Below, piece by piece: positions 54,331 to 62,355 of a DNA stretch of 64,000 bases. The DNA is from an uncultured Bacteroides sp. GTDB lineage: Bacteria > Bacteroidota > Bacteroidia > Cytophagales > Cyclobacteriaceae. The notes under the pieces were generated by a model. The model did no database searches and was not told the DNA's origin. It saw only the letters and a program-made list of their open reading frames with translations. How positions within the stretch are numbered: position 1 is the stretch's first letter; every line of letters begins with the position of its first letter. The stretch covers positions 124,001 to 188,000 of the forward strand of contig CABHOV010000047.1 of the NCBI GenBank assembly GCA_902168185.1, in the 5' to 3' direction. A program made the translations under genes and the position numbers.

Positions 54331-54747
54331 TCAATGAGGCGGAGCATCTGTTGGTACATTTAATTCCACTTCGTACACAAGCACTATATCTTGATCTTTC
54401 AACCCAACTATATACTTATACTTATGGCTTGCAAGCTCGATATACCGAATGTTATCACCCAGCATTATCTTAGACGGCATTTTCCCTATAAAGGGATTGA
54501 TGGTATAGTCGGTGCCCTTAAAGCGCTCCTTTACTTCTCCCCAATCGGAGCGGATATGTACTTTTTTCGATCGCCTATACTCTTTTCCTTTAAAGACAAA
54601 TGTTACCGTATCCCCAAAGGAAGTGGCACCAAAGTCTTTACGTTCAATTTCCTTCTCTAACGTATTTACATCACGCATATGATCGCTAGGTTGCGCACTG
54701 CACGCCATCGAGGCCAGAAGACATAATAGTATTAGTATATTTTTCAT
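54331..54747 (-). CDS. lipoprotein, candidate immunity partner of the upstream Rhs protein
   Basis: 138 residues. The start MKNILILLCLLASMACSAQP ends in a lipobox-like L-A-S-M-A-C, so the protein is probably lipid-anchored and faces the periplasm or the cell surface. The mature part is rich in charged residues and short strands (FGDTVTFVFKGKEYRRSKKV; GDNIRYIELASHKYKYIVGL; DQDIVLVYEVELNV). I recognise no domain. Its ATG overlaps the Rhs stop in ATGA, which gives translational coupling. A small exported protein next to an Rhs tip is the usual place of an immunity gene, and an exported one would match a toxin that acts outside the cytoplasm. That role is inference. Confidence 0.8.
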   Translation of the reverse strand: MKNILILLCLLASMACSAQPSDHMRDVNTLEKEIERKDFGATSFGDTVTFVFKGKEYRRSKKVHIRSDWGEVKERFKGTDYTINPFIGKMPSKIMLGDNIRYIELASHKYKYIVGLKDQDIVLVYEVELNVPTDAPPH

Positions 54748-57700
54748 TTTCGAATAATCGTTGGTGAAGCGTTATGCTTAAATATAGACAGTTTTGTCTT
54801 TTGTGATTTGGCATCGATAGCGCGGATCATCGTACCGTCATAGACATTTTTCCCTTGGGAATCGGTCTTAAACAAACCACTACTGGTAAAAGCCTTCACT
54901 CTTATTTTTAGGGTATTGGCCACGTGCTGTCCAAAAGAGTATCGTTTAATCTGGGAATCCGACCAAGTTTGATCCCCTCCTATCCAGCACCCATAGAAGG
55001 TTGCGGTTGCTGTGCTTTCAAAGTTCGAACCATCGATGCCTGTGACTGTATTACCGTTAATCTCACGCAGGTCATAGTTCGCTTTCTGTGCATCCGCTTC
55101 AGCGGTGGTTACCGTTGTTCCATCCGGACGTCTCTCTCCCGGTTTTTCACCTCCCAGGCTGACGCCTCCCGTGTTTGTACCATTGGTGGTACTGAAGCTA
55201 TATCCATGGGAAAACACGGTCATACTTGCAATCTTTCCTGATTTATATTTTGTATTTGTGGCTTTTATAAAACGAGCAGTATTCGGAGCATACACGATGA
55301 TTACTTCATCCCGCTTTGGATCAAAGGTGGAACTGCTCTCAATTTTCTTCTTCAAAGCCCTGGCGTTGAGCATAAACCCATCACCAACGTTATGACTATT
55401 GGTTTTGTAATTTAAATACCCCGCTCCGTAAACAATTATATGTGTACTATCACCATTGATATCTATAGCACTGATCGGATTATTGGATGCAAAACTATAG
55501 GCACTCTCTCCGGGATACTTCGGTGCAAATTTATCAAGACTCAGAAAACGCCCGGTACTTGGATCCATAATGCGTTCACCAAAATCATACCTTTGCTTTA
55601 CTTCCGGATCTTTTTCTTTTCCATTAAATCCATACCGGTATAAAGAGTCTTCAATAGATCGCTCCTGCATGGCCAGGCCGAAGGTATAGTAGTCGGTTGT
55701 GCTGGACACGACAGCCCAGACACTGTCTGTGGTCATGCCCACCTGGTCGGTAATCACACTCAACACATTGCCCAGGTGGTTGGTAAGCTCATAATGACGA
55801 TGACCGAGTTGACGGATGCCCTTACCGATGTGGCCACGGTATATACCCAGGCGTTTCTTGGCATATACTATATATTCGGCAGGAAGGGTGTCATAGTAGA
55901 TCGCCATCACCTTACCATTTGCATCACGGCTATAGCGTGTGACATAGGTGGTATCCGGACCAACCACACGCTTCTCAATACGATTCCCTAAACCATCGTA
56001 ACGGAAGCTCATCACCATGCTGTCTACCTTGGCACGAACTTCACGGATCTTACCATACGGTGTCCATTGGATACGGGTACCGGCCAGTTGATCGGCCACC
56101 AGGTTACCAATCGCATCATACATATAGGTGCCTTCATCTTCATCCAGTATATGGGCATAAAAGTCAACGTCTTCGGGAGCACGAAAGTCCGGATGTATAT
56201 AGATATTCTCCGAAGCCTGTAACTTCACCGAACTGCCTGCTGCTATATAGGCACTGCTCTCGATGGTAATGTTGCGGTATATCTTGTGATTCGTTTGTAT
56301 GGCACCCGACTGGTATACAGTATCCCGCACCAGCGGATTTACTTCCTTGAGTTTGTTACTGCCTCCATAATATTGATAATCGAACTCATCGCGTATACCC
56401 CCCTGGCCGTTGCGCCTGATGAGCGCAAGTATATTCCCGTTTGCATCATAGCGCATATCTTCATCATACCCCGCAGGCTGATTGCTGCGCGCTGCAAAGC
56501 CTGTACCCGCTATATAGCTAGTCAGGCTCCGGCTTGTTACCAATCGGTGCAACTGATCATACTGGTATAGCATCGCCTGCATGCCGGCAGCACGATTACC
56601 TCGCACAGCACCAACTTTGGCAAGATCCGTAATCATCCAGCTTATATTGCCATTGTAAAGACCACTATGATTATACTGGCTCTGAAGCCTGGTCCATACC
56701 TGATCACGTGTATCGGATAAGACAACACCACTACCGATCGGCTTATAGTCGCCTGCAAAATAGCCCAGTGTATACCCGACAACATCTTTACCTACATGCG
56801 ATGTATTCATACCATCGCCGCCCGGATCGCCGCTATACGGCATGTTTACTCCTTTGATCCAGCCCTGCAGGGTATAGTAATAATCCTCACCCTGCACGCG
56901 ATACTCCCCATACTCGGTGCGGGCCTCAGGACCATGGTCGTAGTAGCGATACGATGCATCACGATTCCAGATATAGCGGTCCGTAGAGGTATATACTTCG
57001 CGAAGACGGTTATCTCCATCATAACTATACCGGTGAACGAACTGATCCGTTTTACCATATTGATAGAACACATACCTGACATTACCACTCACCAGGTCAT
57101 ACCGGTAATCGGTGCGCTTAACTCCTAAACCCGGAACATGCTGCCACAGCGTCTTCACATGGCCATGGATATCGTAGCTATAATAACTCCGGGTGGTATC
57201 CGAAGATCCCTTTTCAATCACTTCAACATACGACACCCGGCTACGGAGGTTCTCCTGCTCCATATCACCGGAAGCCTTGCTATAGGCCTGATCATAATAC
57301 GTTCGGATAATATCACTCAGACTATACTGCGATGACAACGGGAACGAAGGGGACTCCAGTGCAACGGAGAGGCTATCCGATGTGACCGCACTCACCAGTT
57401 CGCCTACTTCAACCGTGCGCCCTTGCGCATCGTAACGCGTATAGGCATACTTACGCTCTTTCTGCTGCTGTGCGTTTTGTGACAATCGAAGCTGCCCTTT
57501 ATCATTATACCAGAACCGGCTCTGATGAGCATCCGGAGACTCCTGCCAGATAACCTGACCTAGTGAGTTATACTGGTAACGGCTACGAAGATTATGTACC
57601 GGGTTAACTCGGTTACCCGCCAGGAATGCATTTACCTGTTGGGGTGTGAGCGGATGAACTCCCGACGGTGGAACCGTCTGCACCAACTGCGCAGACTGAT

Positions 57701-60700
57701 CGTAGTAGTATAATGTATAGTGATACTCCTTCGGCTCATATGCATAGGTAAATTTCTCTGACACCCCACCCAGGCATTGACTCTTATACTCCGTGTAGTA
57801 ACGGTTGATCTCTTCTTCCAGCAAACGTTCAACCGCATAGTCTATCAGCTGTGCATTCTCAGCAGCCGCGTTGGCAAGGCACTCCTCGACCTCCTGGTTC
57901 CAGTCCACGCTAAAAGAAAAGCCATCCAAGGCAGGGTTCGAAGTATCATAGTTAACACACACAGACTCCCCTTCAAACTCGATCGTGTTATCCCGATCCG
58001 ATATCTTGTGAAGGGCCAGGTCTGTAATGTTTATACCCTGATATGTATTGGCCGTACAAGACATCATGCTCAGGTAAAAATATGTACTCGCCTGCGTAGG
58101 AACGAAAACTATACAGGTATCCCGATACTGGCTGGCATGCGTCAGATTATGACCTTCCCATACTTTGGTTACCGGCGTGTTGCTGCCCTCCAAAAGTACA
58201 CCATCCGGATAACGTGCACCCGGAAGGATACAGTTTGCCAGGGCCGTACGGGAACCACTGGATGAACGTGAACGACTCGTATATAGTGTATCGCTGGACT
58301 GCCTGGACAATAGCTGTGAGGTGGACACAACCTCCTGGCCACGCGCATTGATAAAGGACTTGCTGCGGGAAAGCTCGAAGTATACATGGTCGGTAGTACC
58401 GGCTGTATAGGTAGCTCCATCTTGTTCTACTCTATAGCGAAGGCATAACTCATACTTGGCGCCAACTTCCAGCGGGCTGGTAAAGCTGCCGCGCGCAGCT
58501 TCCGAAGTAACGCTCTCTGGGTATGCCCAGATAAACAAGCGGCCTGTACCACCTCCTATATCTGTATTGGGGGTGCCCGTAGCTACACCCCAACCTGTAT
58601 AACAACCCGGTGTTATATCGGCACCACAACCATTGCCGGCTGTCAGCAGCGGGTTTACGATAACATTACCGCCTTCCTCTGCACAACTGATCGGATCATC
58701 GTGACCAACCGCTTGCAAGGAGCAACTATAGCCTGACAAGATGGACTCGATGGCGATCAGGCTCGCATGTACTCCTATATCTGCACGAAGGATCAACCGG
58801 AACATATTCCTGCGATTGCTATTGAAGTAGGACTGCAGGTGGCCCGCGATCGCTATACTGTCGGCTGCACTAAACTTAACATCACAGTTGAACGACAGGT
58901 TGGTAACCACCATCTCCAGTTCCGATGCACTTACCGCACCACCCGAACCGTTGGCTTCACCCCAGGTGGCAATACTATCCGGAGACTGGGGAAGTTCATC
59001 GGTCAGGCTAAGGTTGGATTGGGCTGCCGGACAATCGCGGTAAGCAGGTATACTCAACTGCGTTTTACGCTTGGCTTCCTGGTAATAACTCTTATAGAGA
59101 ACCCAACGCTGACGACTCAACTCCGCATTATAGGCAGCGGTACTCAACCGGCTCCTGCGGTCCATCAGGTCTAAATATAGTATATGCCGGCCCGTCGGGC
59201 TCAGGTTCCCACGACTATCAATATAGTAACTCGTATTCAACGGATCCGTGATCTGATCGATATTGCCCTGGTAGACACGACTGCCATCCTGTACACCATC
59301 ACCATTACTGTCGTAACCGATCGTGGCTACATATATACTGTTAAGCCGGCCTTGCATCGCTCCTTTATACCCGAAGCCACTCAACGAACTGTTATTAAAG
59401 TAAGGATCATGGTGGATCAACTGGTTATACCCCTTCGTCAAGGCTGCATTCCAGTCCTGAACGCGTGCCAGATGCTTCTCAAAAACAGCACCCTCTTTAT
59501 CCTGAACACATACCGCATATTGACAGTATAGCGCGTGTGACTCAATACTGTCCTGTGGAACTTCATAAACCGTATCCCCTGTCCCATACTTCTCCTGGTA
59601 ATACTGGAGGATCTGCTGGTATATATTATCACAATCACGATCGGCTATCTCCTGGATCGCATTGTCTATAGCACTGTCGCCCGCAGGACACGCAGTACAG
59701 ATATCGCAGGCCGCAGAGTCAACCGTATAACTTGAATATATAGCCGTGATCTTATCGATCACCGTAGCGTCCTGCAGGATGATGTTCTCAAGCTCCGAGT
59801 AACTCAGCTCATGGGCCGTCAGCTGCTTGCTGATGGTATAGTCGCCGATCTCCGGTAAAACAACCGTAAACTCAACAACTGCTCCTGTAGCTGACTGACA
59901 GTCCGAGGATGTGATATTATGACGCTCATAGCTATATATACTCAAGGACTCATTGCCCGCTGCACCCGACAGATCAACCGATGTACCTTCGCTGTCAGTG
60001 ATCACTATACGAAGATCAAACTGACACGACTGACAACCCAGGTTACCCATCTGTGCTCCCAGTGACGACTGATCATAGCGGATCGTATACGAGGTATTCG
60101 GCACAGCGTTCACAAGCGTATGACGAAGCGTGCTGACTCCATCCTGTTTTTTATTTTTGGAACTTAGGTCTTCCTGTATAGCACCGGAAGGAAGGTTGCT
60201 ATAGCTTGATAACGACGTGACTCCTGACGGTGGATTACCGGCCAGCGAAGTGGCTATGATATGATCGGCCTGATCCAGGTAAGAGAGCGTAACCTGACCG
60301 TTCGCATCCACAGACACCTGCTTCTTATAGTGCGAAGCATCCCCTACATTACTGCCAAACAAACGAATCAACTCCGAAGAACCCGCATCACCATAGTAAT
60401 AACGAATAGCATGACTGCCGTCAACCTGCAACGAAGGTCCAACACCACCCTGACGGCTGATGCGGTTCGTACCATCACGAACATACTCGATCTGGCTATA
60501 AACATAACCTTCACCGTCGGCTATATAATCACGATATATACCCGTAGAACTGTTCTGTGGTGAATAATATTTACCGGCTCCATACTGAAGCGATAACTTG
60601 CTGCCTGAACGCCTGTAATTATCATAATGGAACTTCTCTCGGGAAGAAGATGTGTTCGCCTGTACGACAGCATCAACAGGCTCAAACAAATGAAAACCGC

Positions 60701-61799
60701 TACGGTAACTCAGTGACACATCTGTAGAGGGAACTGACAATATCTCGCAGCTCTCCCGACCCTCATAATCATAGAGCGACTCCCCTACCAGCGTCAGTGA
60801 CTCGGTGCTAACGTTGATAACACTCTGGCGCTGGCGAAGACTACCATCGTAATAACTCACTACATGTTTATATTTACCTTCTTCGGCATACAGAACCTGG
60901 CTCATCCAGTTGCGTGTAGCGTCTCCGTTGCTAACGGATATACCCTGTCCAGAGCCATAGAACCAGGAGCCGGGGATACGATGTGTAGGGTACTGAGGAG
61001 AATAGCCTACCGCTCGCGCACGATACCATACCCTGCCGCTGCGGTAATGATTTTGATGGCGGTAATACAACGCCGCCGTACTGATACGAACCGGACGCTT
61101 ATAGGAAAACGCTTCTGATGCTGTACCACTGAAATTATCTGCCGCATCGATAAATACCCATTCCAGGTCATACGATAAAACGCCTGAACCACTATAGCTC
61201 CAGCTTGCCTGCGACTCCCCTGCACTGCTATGACTATAGTTTAACTGAAGCGGGGCCGACGGACTAAAAACTTCTTCCGCATAGCGGTGAAGTAAAACCT
61301 TCAGGTATACATTACCCTGCGGAACGGCACCACTCAAACTACGCTTACGAATAAAAAAACGATAATCATCCTGGCAGCTCATCACACTGTCATGAAAGCG
61401 TGTGGCTATAAATCTCTGATCTGACATGGACACCTGCAGGTCATGATGCCAAACCGTGTCGTTACCATGCAGCAGCAGCAACTCCACAGAAGCGGACCAG
61501 TCTGTCACGGTAGAGCGATCGCCTAAATCATAATACAACTGGAAGCCCGCATAGTACCGACCCGTAAGGCATGGAGGCGCTGCAAACACCGCCGACTCAT
61601 AACCCGCAGTAAGCATACTCAAACCAACCTGGCGTTCAACAGCAGCCGAAGGATCTAAACCACTCCGCTGAACCAGCACACCTTCCGGAAGCGTATCATA
61701 TACATGTTGTGTAGAGCCCTGGCCATATACCTTTGTTAGGAAACATGTAGTAATTAACCACACGCCTATGAAAAGCTTTATATACGATTTCAATATCAT
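54744..61799 (-). CDS. secreted Rhs/YD-repeat protein with a C-terminal toxin-like tip (His/Cys type)
   Basis: About 2351 residues from ATG 61799 (a GTG three codons earlier is open), with signal peptide (LFIGVWLITTCFLTKVYG). The first two thirds are strand-rich and carry CDICTACPAGDSA and other Cys pairs. YD-type repeats then appear (YQYNSLGQVIWQESPDAHQS; YAYTRYDAQGRTVEVGELVS; MRYDANGNILALIRRNGQGG; YMYDAIGNLVADQLAG). The Rhs core end is YRYGFNGKEKDPEVKQRYDF, GERIMDPSTGRFLSLDKFAP. The last 225 or so residues are a unique tip with VFSHGYSFSTTNG, VSLGG, FYGCWIGGDQT and FGQHVANTLKIRVKAFTSSG. This order (strand-H-G, then strand-G-C, then tail V.A.(T/S)SG) resembles DUF4347/CHAT-like caspase folds. 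The tip differs completely from that of the neighbouring Rhs gene. Confidence 0.92.
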   Translation of the reverse strand: MILKSYIKLFIGVWLITTCFLTKVYGQGSTQHVYDTLPEGVLVQRSGLDPSAAVERQVGLSMLTAGYESAVFAAPPCLTGRYYAGFQLYYDLGDRSTVTDWSASVELLLLHGNDTVWHHDLQVSMSDQRFIATRFHDSVMSCQDDYRFFIRKRSLSGAVPQGNVYLKVLLHRYAEEVFSPSAPLQLNYSHSSAGESQASWSYSGSGVLSYDLEWVFIDAADNFSGTASEAFSYKRPVRISTAALYYRHQNHYRSGRVWYRARAVGYSPQYPTHRIPGSWFYGSGQGISVSNGDATRNWMSQVLYAEEGKYKHVVSYYDGSLRQRQSVINVSTESLTLVGESLYDYEGRESCEILSVPSTDVSLSYRSGFHLFEPVDAVVQANTSSSREKFHYDNYRRSGSKLSLQYGAGKYYSPQNSSTGIYRDYIADGEGYVYSQIEYVRDGTNRISRQGGVGPSLQVDGSHAIRYYYGDAGSSELIRLFGSNVGDASHYKKQVSVDANGQVTLSYLDQADHIIATSLAGNPPSGVTSLSSYSNLPSGAIQEDLSSKNKKQDGVSTLRHTLVNAVPNTSYTIRYDQSSLGAQMGNLGCQSCQFDLRIVITDSEGTSVDLSGAAGNESLSIYSYERHNITSSDCQSATGAVVEFTVVLPEIGDYTISKQLTAHELSYSELENIILQDATVIDKITAIYSSYTVDSAACDICTACPAGDSAIDNAIQEIADRDCDNIYQQILQYYQEKYGTGDTVYEVPQDSIESHALYCQYAVCVQDKEGAVFEKHLARVQDWNAALTKGYNQLIHHDPYFNNSSLSGFGYKGAMQGRLNSIYVATIGYDSNGDGVQDGSRVYQGNIDQITDPLNTSYYIDSRGNLSPTGRHILYLDLMDRRSRLSTAAYNAELSRQRWVLYKSYYQEAKRKTQLSIPAYRDCPAAQSNLSLTDELPQSPDSIATWGEANGSGGAVSASELEMVVTNLSFNCDVKFSAADSIAIAGHLQSYFNSNRRNMFRLILRADIGVHASLIAIESILSGYSCSLQAVGHDDPISCAEEGGNVIVNPLLTAGNGCGADITPGCYTGWGVATGTPNTDIGGGTGRLFIWAYPESVTSEAARGSFTSPLEVGAKYELCLRYRVEQDGATYTAGTTDHVYFELSRSKSFINARGQEVVSTSQLLSRQSSDTLYTSRSRSSSGSRTALANCILPGARYPDGVLLEGSNTPVTKVWEGHNLTHASQYRDTCIVFVPTQASTYFYLSMMSCTANTYQGINITDLALHKISDRDNTIEFEGESVCVNYDTSNPALDGFSFSVDWNQEVEECLANAAAENAQLIDYAVERLLEEEINRYYTEYKSQCLGGVSEKFTYAYEPKEYHYTLYYYDQSAQLVQTVPPSGVHPLTPQQVNAFLAGNRVNPVHNLRSRYQYNSLGQVIWQESPDAHQSRFWYNDKGQLRLSQNAQQQKERKYAYTRYDAQGRTVEVGELVSAVTSDSLSVALESPSFPLSSQYSLSDIIRTYYDQAYSKASGDMEQENLRSRVSYVEVIEKGSSDTTRSYYSYDIHGHVKTLWQHVPGLGVKRTDYRYDLVSGNVRYVFYQYGKTDQFVHRYSYDGDNRLREVYTSTDRYIWNRDASYRYYDHGPEARTEYGEYRVQGEDYYYTLQGWIKGVNMPYSGDPGGDGMNTSHVGKDVVGYTLGYFAGDYKPIGSGVVLSDTRDQVWTRLQSQYNHSGLYNGNISWMITDLAKVGAVRGNRAAGMQAMLYQYDQLHRLVTSRSLTSYIAGTGFAARSNQPAGYDEDMRYDANGNILALIRRNGQGGIRDEFDYQYYGGSNKLKEVNPLVRDTVYQSGAIQTNHKIYRNITIESSAYIAAGSSVKLQASENIYIHPDFRAPEDVDFYAHILDEDEGTYMYDAIGNLVADQLAGTRIQWTPYGKIREVRAKVDSMVMSFRYDGLGNRIEKRVVGPDTTYVTRYSRDANGKVMAIYYDTLPAEYIVYAKKRLGIYRGHIGKGIRQLGHRHYELTNHLGNVLSVITDQVGMTTDSVWAVVSSTTDYYTFGLAMQERSIEDSLYRYGFNGKEKDPEVKQRYDFGERIMDPSTGRFLSLDKFAPKYPGESAYSFASNNPISAIDINGDSTHIIVYGAGYLNYKTNSHNVGDGFMLNARALKKKIESSSTFDPKRDEVIIVYAPNTARFIKATNTKYKSGKIASMTVFSHGYSFSTTNGTNTGGVSLGGEKPGERRPDGTTVTTAEADAQKANYDLREINGNTVTGIDGSNFESTATATFYGCWIGGDQTWSDSQIKRYSFGQHVANTLKIRVKAFTSSGLFKTDSQGKNVYDGTMIRAIDAKSQKTKLSIFKHNASPTIIRK
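55623..56365 (-). repeat. Rhs core repeat, copy 1
   Basis: At least 743 bp that match 63258-64000 at a constant offset of 7635 with one difference seen (55653 versus 63288). The left border falls exactly where the codons for YGFN change to the divergent tips. The true right end is unknown because the window stops. Confidence 0.93.
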
Positions 61800-61824
61800 C
61801 TCACGCACATCATTTAGGTTTACT

Positions 61825-62355
61825 TCACGGCTTGCTATGGATGAGAGAGACCACAGGCACTGGCAGTATTGCAGGCTTCCATCGGAGATTCATCAATGTT
61901 ACTATATGTATAATTCCAAGTGGATCCTCAACCAATGCATCCAATGGATTACCATGACTTTTCATCAGGCTACAGGAAGAAATAAAAAACAGGATGTCGG
62001 CAGTATAACATTTATAGCTGATCACCCTACTGCCAGACTTATGCAGAAAACTGATTTTTCCTTTCCTATATTTTTCCCACATGGAAAAGGCTCCATCATT
62101 GACAGCTGATTTAATCTCGTACGGCACACATCCATCGTTATAGTCATCGATAAATTTCGAGGCATTATATATCTTCCCGTTATGCTCGATGTAGGTATAA
62201 CGCTCGGCTGTGCTGGCCTGCACGGGGTCGCTGTAGTATAGCGAGAATAAGACCACCGTATCCCGAACCAGCCTTACGCTGTATGTATTTTGTCCTCGTA
62301 CTGAAAGGAACGGAATACTTATGATTGACAATATTAGTATTGTTATTCTCATCAC
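61825..62355 (-). CDS. exported protein, candidate immunity partner of the second Rhs protein
   Basis: 176 residues with signal peptide (ITILILSIISIPFLSVRG-QN). The mature part contains SVRLVRDTVVLFSLYYSDPV, RYTYIEHNGKIYNASKFIDD and CYTADILFFISSCSLMKSHG. No domain is recognised, and it shows no clear similarity to the lipoprotein at 54331. It starts in the stop of the second Rhs gene (ATGA overlap) and ends 25 bp before the start of the first Rhs gene. The same place and same export as 54331 support an immunity or partner role specific to the second tip. The base composition is A/T-richer than the Rhs core. Confidence 0.78.
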   Translation of the reverse strand: MMRITILILSIISIPFLSVRGQNTYSVRLVRDTVVLFSLYYSDPVQASTAERYTYIEHNGKIYNASKFIDDYNDGCVPYEIKSAVNDGAFSMWEKYRKGKISFLHKSGSRVISYKCYTADILFFISSCSLMKSHGNPLDALVEDPLGIIHIVTLMNLRWKPAILPVPVVSLIHSKP

